A stretch of 15,422 nucleotides of DNA from a candidate division FCPU426 bacterium (lineage in GTDB: Bacteria > Oederibacteriota > PGYV01 > Palsa-1178), in assembly GCA_003167475.1 (NCBI GenBank), contig PMTB01000110.1, positions 1 through 15,422 of the forward strand, in the 5' to 3' direction. Both the position numbers and the translations under genes were made by a program. A model generated the notes under the pieces. The model was not told the DNA's origin and did no database searches. It saw nothing but the letters and a program-made list of their open reading frames with translations. Below, in pieces: positions 1 to 8,144 of this stretch (position 1 is its first letter; each line of letters starts with the position of its first letter).

Positions 1-22
1 TTGGCTTTTGGCTTGACAACTT
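1..22. repeat. Right end of an AAGCCAA-family palindromic element, cut by the window edge
   Basis: Read on the minus strand, these bases give AAGTT, three variable bases, then two heptamers AAGCCAA. This is the same terminal structure as in the two complete elements at 10689-10852 and 12964-13145. The rest of the element would lie left of the window. As at the other sites, it sits just upstream of a promoter. Confidence 0.7.
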
Positions 23-41
23 GCCATCCCCGACCTTTCCC

Positions 42-70
42 TTGACTTTTCCCGCCCCCTTATATATACT
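42..70 (+). promoter_or_regulatory. Sigma-70-like promoter for the ABC exporter pair
   Basis: A -35 box TTGACT (42-47) and a -10 box TATACT (65-70) are separated by 17 bp. Transcription would start near 77, giving a leader of about 36 nt before the ATG at 113. GGAG at 103-106 can serve as the ribosome binding site. No experimental support. Confidence 0.6.
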
Positions 71-112
71 TTGTCTACCTAAATATTAGGAATCTTAATT
101 ACCGGAGCGAGT

Positions 113-1837
113 ATGTTCAAACTTTTCAGGTTCTTAAAACCCTACGCGGGCGCAATTGTTGTGATCGTCACCCTTTTTCTCATTCAGGCGCTGGTGGACC
201 TTTCTTTGCCCACGTTTATGGCCGAGATCGTGAATAAGGGTATTATAAAAGGCGATATTAACTTCATATTGAGGACCGGCGGCATAATGCTGGCTTTGAG
301 TTTGGGCGGCGTTATATGCGCTTTTTCGGCCGGATTCCTCTCTTCCAGGACGTCTTTGGGGTTTTCCCGCAAGTTAAGGTCCGTCATATTCACGAAGATA
401 GAGAATTTTTCCCTTTATGAATTCGACAAGATAGGCGGAAGCTCGCTTATTACCAGGACCACGAGCGACGTTCTCATGATACAGCAGACGCTCATCATAA
501 TGCTTTCCATGATGCTTCGCGCCCCGCTTATGTGCGTCGGCGGTATTGTTATGGCCGTCTCGCGCGACCCTCAGTTGTCACTCGTGCTGGCTGTGGCCGT
601 GCCTTTGCTGGCCATAATAGTTTTTTCCGTTCAGCAGTTTATGATACCGCTTTTTAAGATTATCCAGAAGAAACTCGACGCGCTTAACCTTGTCATAAGG
701 GAAAAACTCGCCGGCAACAGGGAAGTGCGGGCTTTTGACAGGACCCTTTACGAGCGAAAGAGGTTTGATGACGCCAGCGCCTCCCTCATGGGCACATCTT
801 TGCAGATGGTGACCCTGATGTCGGTCATAATGCCGGTTGTCATGACCATTATGAATTTTACGATGATAGCCATAGTCTGGGTCGGGGGCTTAAGGGTACA
901 GGCGGGCCACATGCAGGTCGGCGACATACTTGCTTTCATACAATACGTCTCCCTTATCCTGTTCGCGATAATGATGGTGTCCATGCTTTTCATATTCATC
1001 CCGCGCGCGCAGGTCTCTGCGGGCAGGATCAGCGAAGTATTGGATATTGTCCCGGAAATAAACGACCCTGAAAAGCCCATAAGCCCGCCATCAGGAGGCA
1101 ATATAGAATTTAAGAACGTTGATTTCAAATATCACGGCGCCGAACAGAAGGCTTTATTCGGGGTTTCCTTCAAAGCCGGACCGGGCGAAGTCACCGCCAT
1201 AATCGGCGGCACCGGCTCGGGAAAATCCACGCTGGCCAGCCTTATACTGCGTTTTTATGACGTTGATTCCGGGCAGGTGCTTGTTGACGGGGTTGATGTC
1301 AGGGAAATGACGCAGCAGGACTTAAGGAACAGGATAGGTTACGTGCCGCAAAAAGCCCTGCTTTTCACCGGCACGATAAACGACAATATAAGTTTTGGAT
1401 CAAAGGAACATGACGGCGAAACAGTGGGAGCGGCGCTGAAGACCTCGCAGTCCTCGGAATTTGTGGATTTGCTCGCTGAAAAAGACATGTCAATACTCGC
1501 CCAGGGCGGAAGAAATTTGTCGGGCGGCCAGAAGCAGCGCCTGTCGATAGCGCGCGCGCTTTTCAGGAAACCGGGTATTTTTATTTTTGACGACAGTTTT
1601 TCGGCGCTGGATTTTAAGACAGACGCGGCATTAAGGGCGGCGCTTAAGAATGAAACAAAAAAATCGACGGTCATAATAATAGCCCAGAGGGTGGCCACCG
1701 TGCTTGACGCGGACAGGATAATAGTCCTCGATGAAGGTTCCACCGCCGGAATAGGCACACACAAGGAACTCATGAAGACCTGCGATGTGTACAGGGAAAT
1801 AGTTTACTCGCAGTTGTCGCAGGAGGAACTCGCATGA
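113..1837 (+). CDS. ABC exporter half-transporter, subunit A (degenerate ATP site)
   Basis: A 574-residue type IV ABC exporter half: an N-terminal six-helix membrane domain (about residues 12-300) and a C-terminal nucleotide-binding domain (about 330-570). Visible motifs are Walker A GGTGSGKST (365-373), Q-loop Gln413, signature LSGGQ (469-473) and Walker B IFIFDD (489-494). The catalytic Glu is Asp494, and the switch-loop His is Gln525 (in AQRVAT). In the TM287/288 and BmrC/D family this Asp/Gln pair marks the subunit that builds the degenerate ATP site, so it should work as a heterodimer with the next gene. The two genes overlap by ATGA (1834-1837), implying translational coupling. The start has GGAG 7 nt upstream. 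The substrate is unknown; such pairs are often drug or lipid exporters. Confidence 0.93.
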   Translation: MFKLFRFLKPYAGAIVVIVTLFLIQALVDLSLPTFMAEIVNKGIIKGDINFILRTGGIMLALSLGGVICAFSAGFLSSRTSLGFSRKLRSVIFTKIENFSLYEFDKIGGSSLITRTTSDVLMIQQTLIIMLSMMLRAPLMCVGGIVMAVSRDPQLSLVLAVAVPLLAIIVFSVQQFMIPLFKIIQKKLDALNLVIREKLAGNREVRAFDRTLYERKRFDDASASLMGTSLQMVTLMSVIMPVVMTIMNFTMIAIVWVGGLRVQAGHMQVGDILAFIQYVSLILFAIMMVSMLFIFIPRAQVSAGRISEVLDIVPEINDPEKPISPPSGGNIEFKNVDFKYHGAEQKALFGVSFKAGPGEVTAIIGGTGSGKSTLASLILRFYDVDSGQVLVDGVDVREMTQQDLRNRIGYVPQKALLFTGTINDNISFGSKEHDGETVGAALKTSQSSEFVDLLAEKDMSILAQGGRNLSGGQKQRLSIARALFRKPGIFIFDDSFSALDFKTDAALRAALKNETKKSTVIIIAQRVATVLDADRIIVLDEGSTAGIGTHKELMKTCDVYREIVYSQLSQEELA

Positions 1838-3717
1838 GCGAAAATAACAATGAGCAGCAGCGCCCTCCAGTAATAAGGCCCGGCGGTATGTTCGGCGGCG
1901 GAGGCGGGGGACACAGGGGCGGCCCAATGGGCGCTTTGGGCAGGCCCGTTGAAAAGGCAAAAGATTTTAAGGGCACCATAAAAAGGCTTTCCGGTTACCT
2001 TAAACCGTATTATTTCACCCTTGTCATGATGTGCCTGCTTATCCTCGTGAACACTGCCATAGCCACGGCGTCGCCGAAGATACTCGGGACGGCCATTAAC
2101 GGCATGTTTAAGTTCGCCTCAGGTGCGGGCAAGCTCGACATGCCGTATATAATAAGGATGCTGTCCATATTGGCGGGGCTATTTGTTTTTAACGGGGTCT
2201 TTACCTATATAATGCAGATAAACCTCTCGGTCATCGCGCAAAAGACCGTGTATAACCTGAGAAAAGAGATGGATGAAAAGATATCCAGGCTGCCGCTGAA
2301 GTTCTTCGATACGCGCACGTCGGGCGAGATTATGTCCAGGATAACCAACGACACGGAAAATATAAACAACGCCCTCCAGCAGGGGCTGCCGCAGATATTA
2401 AGTTCTTTGATAGGGATACTCGGGGCCGTGATTATGATGCTTGTAATAAGCCCGCTCCTTACGCTGCTGACCATCATCACACTGCCGCTTTCTTTCGGAG
2501 CGACAATGTTTATAGCGAAAAAATCGCAGAAATATTACATGACGCAGCAGAAATCCCTGGGCGAGCTTAACGGCCACGTGGAGGAAATGCTCACGGGCCA
2601 CAAGATAGTGCGCGCTTTTTGCTATGAAAAAAAATCCCTGGAAAGATTTGAGGAAGTAAACAACGCCCTGTATAACGCGGGCTGGAAGTCACAGTTCATA
2701 TCGGGGTTCATATTCCCCATGATGAATTTCATCAATAACCTCGGTTACGTTGTGGTGTGCGTGGCCGGCGGCGTCATGGTGGCGAAAAAGGCCATCCAGA
2801 TAGGCGATGTACAGGCTTTTATACAGTACATAAGGATGTTCACCCAGCCCGTGGCGCAGAGCGCGAGCATGATAAACACACTGCAGTCGGCGGTGGCGTC
2901 AGCCGAGAGGATATTTGAGATATTGAACGAATCCGAAGAACTTTCCGATGAGAACCTGGCCGAGGCCCCGGCAAAACCCGCGGGCGCAGTGGATTTCAAC
3001 GGGATCACATTCGGCTACAGCGCGGATAAGATATTGTTCGATGGGCTCAACCTGAAGATCGAACCCGGGCACACGATCGCCATTGTCGGCCCCACGGGCG
3101 CGGGCAAGACGACATTGGTCAACCTTCTCATGAGGTTCTATGAGCTTAACGCCGGATCGATAACAGTGGACTCGCTTGATATAAGCAAACTTAAGAGGGG
3201 TTCCATGCGCCGCATGTTCGGCATGGTACTGCAGGATTCATGGCTCTTTAACGGCAGCATCAGGGATAATATCGCGTACGGAAAGGATAAAGCGACCGAA
3301 GACGATATAATACGCGCCGCTAAAACCGCCCGCGCCGACCACTTTATACGCGCGCTGCCAAACGGGTATAATACCGTCCTCAATGAGGATGCCTCCAACC
3401 TGTCGCAGGGCGAAAAGCAGCTCATTACGATAGCAAGGGCCATACTTGCCGACCCGCAGATACTCATACTTGACGAGGCCACAAGCAGCGTGGATACCAG
3501 GACCGAACTGCAGATACAAAAGACATTTGCCGAGCTTATGAAGGACAGGACAAGTTTTGTCATAGCCCACAGGCTCTCGACAATACGCGATGCCGAACTT
3601 ATACTGGTCATGAACCACGGGAAGATAGTTGAAAAGGGCCGCCACGAAGAACTGCTCAAAGCCAACGGTTTTTACGCGGAACTGTACAAGTCACAGTTCG
3701 CCGGCGCGGCGGTTTAG
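1834..3717 (+). CDS. ABC exporter half-transporter, subunit B (catalytic Walker B Glu)
   Basis: A 627-residue partner of the upstream gene. A Gly-rich, probably disordered N-terminal leader (about residues 1-40, with a run of six Gly at 21-26) precedes the membrane domain (about 55-350) and the nucleotide-binding domain (about 385-620). Motifs are Walker A GPTGAGKTT (419-427), Q-loop Gln467, Walker B ILILDE with Glu548, and switch His579. The signature is the variant LSQGE (523-527). A variant signature here together with Asp/Gln substitutions in the partner is the expected layout of one degenerate and one hydrolytic site, as in TM288. The leader resembles that of other YheH-like subunits. 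Export substrate cannot be read from the sequence. Confidence 0.93.
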   Translation: MSENNNEQQRPPVIRPGGMFGGGGGGHRGGPMGALGRPVEKAKDFKGTIKRLSGYLKPYYFTLVMMCLLILVNTAIATASPKILGTAINGMFKFASGAGKLDMPYIIRMLSILAGLFVFNGVFTYIMQINLSVIAQKTVYNLRKEMDEKISRLPLKFFDTRTSGEIMSRITNDTENINNALQQGLPQILSSLIGILGAVIMMLVISPLLTLLTIITLPLSFGATMFIAKKSQKYYMTQQKSLGELNGHVEEMLTGHKIVRAFCYEKKSLERFEEVNNALYNAGWKSQFISGFIFPMMNFINNLGYVVVCVAGGVMVAKKAIQIGDVQAFIQYIRMFTQPVAQSASMINTLQSAVASAERIFEILNESEELSDENLAEAPAKPAGAVDFNGITFGYSADKILFDGLNLKIEPGHTIAIVGPTGAGKTTLVNLLMRFYELNAGSITVDSLDISKLKRGSMRRMFGMVLQDSWLFNGSIRDNIAYGKDKATEDDIIRAAKTARADHFIRALPNGYNTVLNEDASNLSQGEKQLITIARAILADPQILILDEATSSVDTRTELQIQKTFAELMKDRTSFVIAHRLSTIRDAELILVMNHGKIVEKGRHEELLKANGFYAELYKSQFAGAAV

Positions 3718-3759
3718 TGCAATCGGGATCTTTATTACTTATGCGATCCGTATATTTTG

Positions 3760-3768
3760 TGGTATAAT
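3760..3768 (+). promoter_or_regulatory. Extended -10 promoter for the lipoprotein gene
   Basis: TGGTATAAT (3760-3768) is an extended -10 element: a TG dinucleotide one base before a consensus TATAAT. No convincing -35 box lies 17 bp upstream, which an extended -10 can tolerate. The start codon at 3798 is 29 nt downstream of the -10 box, and a strong AGGAGG lies at 3787-3792. Confidence 0.55.
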
Positions 3769-3797
3769 TATTGAAATAAAATTATTAGGAGGATTAC

Positions 3798-4508
3798 ATG
3801 AAATTCAACAAACTTTTTTTATCCGCGGTAATTTTGGCAGTTATTTTTTCGGCTTCGGGGTGCGTCCGGGCTTACCATATCCAGGTGGATTCAATAAGCG
3901 ACCGGTCCGCGGTATTAAACAAAGTGTACCAGATAATGCCGGGAAATAACGGGGTAAATTCGAATGACCTGCAGTTCAAGGAGTATGCCGGGCTTTTGGT
4001 TAATGTGATGGCGATGCAGGGTTATACTTACGCCAGCGCTTCGCAGCCCGCGGAGATGGAGATATACCTTTCATACGGTATCGGCGAACCTGAAAAACAC
4101 ACATACTCATATACGGTGCCCGTATGGGGACAGACCGGCACCGATGTTTATACCCAGACAAATACAGTCGCAAACCCCGCAAATACAGCGTCTACCCAGT
4201 ACTCCACGACATACGTGGAGCCGCAGTACGGAGTGACCGGTTACACGGAGCAGACAGGGGAATACACATCTTATAAAAAGTACGTCATCCTTGACGCTTA
4301 CGACATAAAGAACGGTAAGCCGGGGTCAAAACTTAGCGAAGTATGGAAAGTGTCGCTGTCGGGCGCGGGTAAAATAAACGATTTAAGGAAGATATACCCG
4401 GCATTATTGGCCGCTTCGGTCAATTATATCGGCACGAGCACAGGTGAAGTCATATCGGTTGATATACCGGCGGACTCGGAAGTTATTAAAGCTATTAAGG
4501 GCAACTAA
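3798..4508 (+). CDS. Outer-membrane/periplasmic lipoprotein, possibly DUF4136-like
   Basis: A 236-residue predicted lipoprotein. The lysine-containing N-terminus, hydrophobic core (about residues 6-18) and lipobox ASGC with Cys22 form a signal peptidase II signal. Residues about 60-95 (a hydrophobic helix, a 'GYTYAS' stretch, then 'AEMEIYLSYG') and the C-terminal 'ALLAASVNYIG' portion loosely resemble DUF4136-type lipoproteins, in which a long helix precedes a beta strand. The middle (about 97-155) is an insert rich in Tyr, Thr, Gln and Asn, likely surface-exposed or disordered. AGGAGG with 5-nt spacing supports the ATG. The gene appears monocistronic, with its own promoter and a hairpin repeat after the stop. 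Function unknown; the family suggestion is tentative. Confidence 0.8.
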   Translation: MKFNKLFLSAVILAVIFSASGCVRAYHIQVDSISDRSAVLNKVYQIMPGNNGVNSNDLQFKEYAGLLVNVMAMQGYTYASASQPAEMEIYLSYGIGEPEKHTYSYTVPVWGQTGTDVYTQTNTVANPANTASTQYSTTYVEPQYGVTGYTEQTGEYTSYKKYVILDAYDIKNGKPGSKLSEVWKVSLSGAGKINDLRKIYPALLAASVNYIGTSTGEVISVDIPADSEVIKAIKGN

Positions 4509-4513
4509 ACCTT

Positions 4514-4567
4514 AATCACAAATCCCAAATCCCAAAAGAGGGCAATCTTCTTTTGGGATTTGGGATT
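4514..4567. repeat. AATCCCA heptamer inverted repeat (hairpin) after the lipoprotein gene
   Basis: The left half reads AATCACA, AATCCCA, AATCCCA, AAAG (4514-4538). The right half (4550-4567) is the exact reverse complement of 4521-4538, giving an 18-bp perfect stem with an 11-nt loop whose ends can extend the pairing. It begins 6 nt after the stop codon, so it could act as a transcription terminator or mRNA 3' stabiliser. It lacks a clean U-tract, however, and the iterated 7-nt word argues for a dispersed repeat. A promoter follows within 15 bp. Confidence 0.85.
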
Positions 4568-4579
4568 AATTATTTTACC

Positions 4580-4608
4580 TTGACCAACCCCTGAAAATCG
4601 TCTAAAAT
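4580..4608 (+). promoter_or_regulatory. Sigma-70-like promoter for the msbA-gmhB unit
   Basis: TTGACC (4580-4585) and TAAAAT (4603-4608) are spaced by 17 bp. The predicted start is near 4615, leaving a ~60-nt leader before the ATG at 4675. It lies directly after the AATCCCA hairpin. Confidence 0.55.
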
Positions 4609-4674
4609 ATCTTGTTCTATATTTCATTTAAGTTTTTCTAAAAACCCGGTTTACACCTGATTTAAAGGAGAAAA

Positions 4675-6441
4675 ATGAACACTTACAAGAGGCTTTTGGG
4701 GTACATGAAGCCCCATATTAACAGGGTGATTATAGCCATGTTCTTTATGATCCTCACTTCGGCTTTAACCGCGGCCTCCATGTGGGTTATAAAACCCGTC
4801 ATCGACAAGATCCTCGCCAACCCGGACAAAACCGAAGCCATGCGCTGGATAAGCATATTGCCGCTGGCCATTATCGGGATTTTTATATTTAAGGGCGTTT
4901 GCGGGTATGTGCAGAACTACCTTATAAATTATGTGGGAAGCAAGATAATCCTGACCATGAGAAAACAACTCTACGACCATATCACAGGACTTTCCATGAA
5001 TTTTTTCAATAATAACAAAATGGGAATACTTATATCAAGGATCACTAATGACGTGGCTCAGGTTCAAGGGGCGCTTGCCAATCTGCTCGGCAACCTGGTG
5101 GGGTCCATCCTTACCATAGCCGGCCTTGTGGGGCTGCTGTTTTATTTGAGCTGGAAATTCGCCCTTATAACCATAGTTGTTTTTCCGCTGGCCATACTTC
5201 CCATTTCCAGGTTCAGCAAAAGGATAAAATCCGCTGCGGGCAGCGTCCAGCTGAAAATGGGTGATATGACATCCATATTGAACGAGACGTTCAACGGCAT
5301 ACGCATAGTAAAGGCTTTTGGGATGGAAAAATATGAGCGTAAAAAATTCGGCGACGAGCTCTCCAGCCTGTTTGACCATACCATGAGGGGCACGAGGGCG
5401 TATATCATGTCATCTCCGGTTATGGAGTCCATCGGCGCGGTCGGCATAGCCATACTGGTGTGGGCGGCAGGCACGGCCGTAATTAAGAATGAGCTCACCG
5501 CCGGTACTTTTTTTTCCTTTATAGCGGGGCTGACCCAGCTTTACCCGCAGATAAAAAAGCTTAACGATATCAATAATGTGATTCAGCAGGCGATCGCGGC
5601 GGCCGAGAGGGTGTTTGTCATCATCGACACAAAGCCGGAAATAACCGAGATAGAGAACCCCAGGGAAATAAATGAATTCAAGACAGCGGTTGAATTTGAA
5701 AATATAAGTTTCAGTTATATAGAGGGGCAGGACGTCTTAAATGACGTAAGTTTCAGTATAAACAAGGGCGAGATATTCGCGGTCGTGGGGCCGTCCGGCG
5801 CCGGAAAAAGCACGCTTGCGGACCTGCTTGCCAGGTTTTACGACGTAAAAAAGGGGCATATTACCATAGACGGCGCGGATATCAAAGACATCAAGATAGA
5901 GTCCCTGCGCAATATGATAGGGATAGTGACGCAGGAAACCATACTTTTCAACGACACCATAAAAAATAATATTTCCTACGGGCAGGAAGCCGATGACATG
6001 GCGAAAGTCGAGATGGCCGCGCGCGCGGCGAATGCCGCGGAGTTCATAGAAAAGATGCCGGACAAATACAATACCCTCATAGGCGACAGGGGCGTAAGGC
6101 TCTCCGGCGGGCAGAGGCAGAGAATGGCCATAGCCAGGGCAATCCTAAAAAATCCGCCGATCCTTATACTGGACGAGGCGACCTCATCGCTTGACTCCGA
6201 GTCCGAGATACTCGTGCAGGAAGCCATAAATAACCTAATGAAGAACAGGACGACATTCGTCATAGCCCACAGGCTCTCGACCGTAAGGAACGCGGCCAAT
6301 ATAATAGTCGTTGACAACAAAGGCGTGGTCGAACAGGGCAGCCATGATGCCCTGATGAAAAAGAACGGCGTATACACCAAACTGTACAACCTGCAGTTCA
6401 AACTCCATAAGGAAGAGACGCCGGATGAAGCAGCGCAATAA
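4675..6441 (+). CDS. msbA: MsbA-like lipid A/core exporter (ABC)
   Basis: A 588-residue homodimer-type ABC exporter. The membrane domain spans about residues 15-310 and the nucleotide-binding domain about 335-580. All catalytic motifs are canonical: Walker A GPSGAGKST (372-380), Q-loop Gln420, signature LSGGQ (476-480), Walker B ILILD-E (Glu501) and switch His532. Length matches MsbA (about 580). The family flips lipid A-core across the inner membrane. The overlap with a heptose phosphatase gene and the surrounding heptose/Kdo genes support an LPS role, though sequence alone cannot exclude another lipid substrate. AAGGAG sits before the ATG. The 3' end overlaps gmhB by 17 nt. Confidence 0.85.
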   Translation: MNTYKRLLGYMKPHINRVIIAMFFMILTSALTAASMWVIKPVIDKILANPDKTEAMRWISILPLAIIGIFIFKGVCGYVQNYLINYVGSKIILTMRKQLYDHITGLSMNFFNNNKMGILISRITNDVAQVQGALANLLGNLVGSILTIAGLVGLLFYLSWKFALITIVVFPLAILPISRFSKRIKSAAGSVQLKMGDMTSILNETFNGIRIVKAFGMEKYERKKFGDELSSLFDHTMRGTRAYIMSSPVMESIGAVGIAILVWAAGTAVIKNELTAGTFFSFIAGLTQLYPQIKKLNDINNVIQQAIAAAERVFVIIDTKPEITEIENPREINEFKTAVEFENISFSYIEGQDVLNDVSFSINKGEIFAVVGPSGAGKSTLADLLARFYDVKKGHITIDGADIKDIKIESLRNMIGIVTQETILFNDTIKNNISYGQEADDMAKVEMAARAANAAEFIEKMPDKYNTLIGDRGVRLSGGQRQRMAIARAILKNPPILILDEATSSLDSESEILVQEAINNLMKNRTTFVIAHRLSTVRNAANIIVVDNKGVVEQGSHDALMKKNGVYTKLYNLQFKLHKEETPDEAAQ

Positions 6442-6997
6442 AGCCGCCTTCATAGACCGCGACGGCAACCTGATACGCGAGACAGGGTACTTGGACTCGG
6501 TCAACAAGGTGAGGTTGTATTCAAGGTCGATAAAAGCGCTAAAACTGCTTAAAGACAGGGGTTACAAAGTCATAGTCGTAACTAACCAGTCAGGAGTAGC
6601 CAGGGGATACATAACGGAAGCCTTTGTCAAAAGCGTCCACGAACACATAGACGGTCTGCTGAAAAAACACGGCCTGAAAATAGACGGATACTATTACTGC
6701 CCGCATCACGCGAAAAAAGCGGTCATAAAAAAATACCTCGTTGACTGTGATTGCAGAAAGCCCAAGCTCGGCATGATAAAAGCGGCGCAAAAAAAGTTCG
6801 GCATAGACCTTAAAGAAAGCTTCATGATAGGCGATAAACTCACTGATGTTCACATGGGCAAAAACGCGAAGATGCGGACGGCCCTTGTAATGACGGGGTA
6901 CGGGGAAAAAGAAAAGTTGTTAATAAAAGAAGCATACGATAAACCCGACGTGGTTGCGAAGGATTTTTATCAGGCGGTCAGGTTGTTGTTAAAATAA
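6425..6997 (+). CDS. gmhB: D-glycero-D-manno-heptose-1,7-bisphosphate 7-phosphatase
   Basis: A 190-residue HAD-family phosphatase of GmhB size. Motif I is DRDGN with nucleophile Asp11 and acid/base Asp13. Motif II is TNQSG (53-57), and the conserved RKPK basic stretch is at 111-114. Motif IV is GDKLTD with Asp137 and Asp141. The zinc site typical of GmhB is present: Cys92 and His94 in CPHH, then Cys108 and Cys110 in CDC. In the family it removes the 7-phosphate from heptose 1,7-bisphosphate, between the HldA kinase and HldC adenylyltransferase steps. The gene overlaps msbA by 17 nt and is followed by a repeat-containing 163-nt spacer. Histidinol-phosphatase relatives are less likely given the neighbours. 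Confidence 0.9.
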   Translation: MKQRNKAAFIDRDGNLIRETGYLDSVNKVRLYSRSIKALKLLKDRGYKVIVVTNQSGVARGYITEAFVKSVHEHIDGLLKKHGLKIDGYYYCPHHAKKAVIKKYLVDCDCRKPKLGMIKAAQKKFGIDLKESFMIGDKLTDVHMGKNAKMRTALVMTGYGEKEKLLIKEAYDKPDVVAKDFYQAVRLLLK

Positions 6998-7010
6998 TAA
7001 TATAGAACCT

Positions 7011-7135
7011 GTAGAGAGGCTGCTTGCTGCCTCTCTGACGACGGCTCTACAAACCTGATAAAAATGTAGAGACCCTCTCGCAGCGGGCTTTAAAATGAAG
7101 GCTCAACGATGAGCGGCAGCAAGCAGCCGCTCTAC
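7011..7135. repeat. GC-rich nested palindrome between gmhB and the first kinase gene
   Basis: Bases 7011-7035 and 7111-7135 form a 25-bp inverted repeat with two mismatches. Each arm holds a self-complementary core (GGCTGCTTGCTGCC or its complement), so each also folds on itself. The block splits into two units, 7011-7050 and 7066-7135, that both begin GTAGAG and end CTCTAC. There is no T-tract, so it is not a standard terminator. It fills the 163-nt spacer, and AAGGAG for the next gene follows at 7145-7150. It might be a dispersed palindrome or a processing/attenuation site in a longer operon. Confidence 0.85.
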
Positions 7136-7160
7136 GCGATATTAAAGGAGAAACAAAAAA

Positions 7161-8144
7161 ATGAACAAATACGCGGCTATTATAGACAAATTCAAAGGCA
7201 AAAAGGTCCTTGTCCTCGGCGACTTTATCCTTGACGAATATCTCTACGGCGAAACAGAGCGTATCTCGCGCGAAGCGCCTGTCCTAATATTAAAATACAA
7301 CAAATCCACCTACCTCGCCGGCGGCGGCGCAAACCCTGTCATGAATATAGCCGACCTCGGTGCCCTCGCCGTACCCGTATCCATCGTCGGCACCGATGAG
7401 TACTCCGAGATCCTTTTGCGCATGATGGAAGAAAAAGGCGTTGACCCTTCGTTTATAGTACGGACAGGCAGTTACAGCGTACCTGTAAAAACCAGGGTCA
7501 TGGCGGGCTCGGTCCATACCGTAAAGCAGCAGATAGTGAGGATAGACCGGTACAACGAAGGCGTCCTGGACAAGGATATTGAAGCCATGCTGATCGAAAA
7601 TATAAAACGCGCGGCCGAACATATCGAGGTCATACTTGTTTCAGATTACGGCAGCGGCATGATAACAGACGGCGTTATAAAAGCCATAAACGCCCTGGCT
7701 AAAAATGGCAAGAAGGTGGTTGTCGATTCCCGTTACGGCCTGAAAAAGTTCAAATACGTCGCCACGGCAACGCCGAACGAGACAGAGGCCGGTCCCGCGG
7801 TTGATTATGAAAAGTATGAGGAAAAGGACGTGGAGTATATAGTGAAACAGCTGGGCAAAATGATGAAGGCAAAAGGGATGATAGTGACCCGCGGGAGCCG
7901 CGGCATGATAGTCTTTGAAAACAAAAAACTTGTCAAGGTCGCGCCGTTCGGAAACGATGAGATAGTCGATGTTTCAGGCGCGGGCGATACCGTATCATCC
8001 ATAATTTCCATAGCCCTGGCCTGCGGCGCGAAACTCTCCGACGCGGCATACCTGGCAAATATCGGCGGAGGGCTTGTGGTAATGAAACGCGGGGTGGCTA
8101 CTGTCACGGTGAAAGAACTAAAAGGAGCGCTTAAAAATGTCTAA
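7161..8144 (+). CDS. rfaE1: HldA/RfaE1-like heptose-phosphate kinase, diverged paralogue
   Basis: A 327-residue PfkB/ribokinase-fold kinase resembling the kinase half of HldE. The N-terminal motif is GDFILDEY (20-27), then ERISREAP. The sugar-binding glycine motif is GGGAN instead of the usual GGAAN. The anion-hole motif DVSGAGDTV (270-278) contains the catalytic Asp276. In the family it phosphorylates D-glycero-D-manno-heptose-7-phosphate at O1. Differences from the second copy (11502-12485) include Ser for Thr in DVTGAGD and a C-terminal GGGLVVMKRG in place of AAGKVVAEVG. These suggest a distinct orthologous group and perhaps another sugar phosphate. It overlaps the nucleotidyltransferase gene by 8 nt. 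AAGGAG supports the ATG. Confidence 0.85.
   Translation: MNKYAAIIDKFKGKKVLVLGDFILDEYLYGETERISREAPVLILKYNKSTYLAGGGANPVMNIADLGALAVPVSIVGTDEYSEILLRMMEEKGVDPSFIVRTGSYSVPVKTRVMAGSVHTVKQQIVRIDRYNEGVLDKDIEAMLIENIKRAAEHIEVILVSDYGSGMITDGVIKAINALAKNGKKVVVDSRYGLKKFKYVATATPNETEAGPAVDYEKYEEKDVEYIVKQLGKMMKAKGMIVTRGSRGMIVFENKKLVKVAPFGNDEIVDVSGAGDTVSSIISIALACGAKLSDAAYLANIGGGLVVMKRGVATVTVKELKGALKNV

Noticed and set aside
13..18. Perfect -35 consensus TTGACA at the edge of the repeat
   Set aside because: No -10-like hexamer lies 16-18 bp downstream (that stretch reads GACCTTTCCC). The TTGACT/TATACT pair at 42-70 is better spaced.
1918..1956. Alternative later start for ABC subunit B after the Gly-rich leader
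   Set aside because: The ATG at 1834 overlaps the upstream stop in the ATGA arrangement used elsewhere in this window (9622), and related subunits carry similar Gly-rich leaders, so the long form is preferred.
3724..3750. Short hairpin (GGATC/GATCC) after ABC subunit B as a terminator
   Set aside because: Only 5 bp of stem with a long loop and a weak T-rich tail; not distinguishable from chance.
3629..3949. 106-codon plus-strand open frame across the 3' end of ABC subunit B and the start of the lipoprotein gene
   Set aside because: It overlaps two well-supported genes in another frame, shows no recognisable domain, and spans a promoter and ribosome binding site that belong to the lipoprotein gene.
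4521..4567. Classical rho-independent terminator
   Set aside because: The hairpin is strong, but the stem is an iterated AATCCCA repeat and no continuous T-run follows, so it is listed as a repeat with possible terminator activity only.
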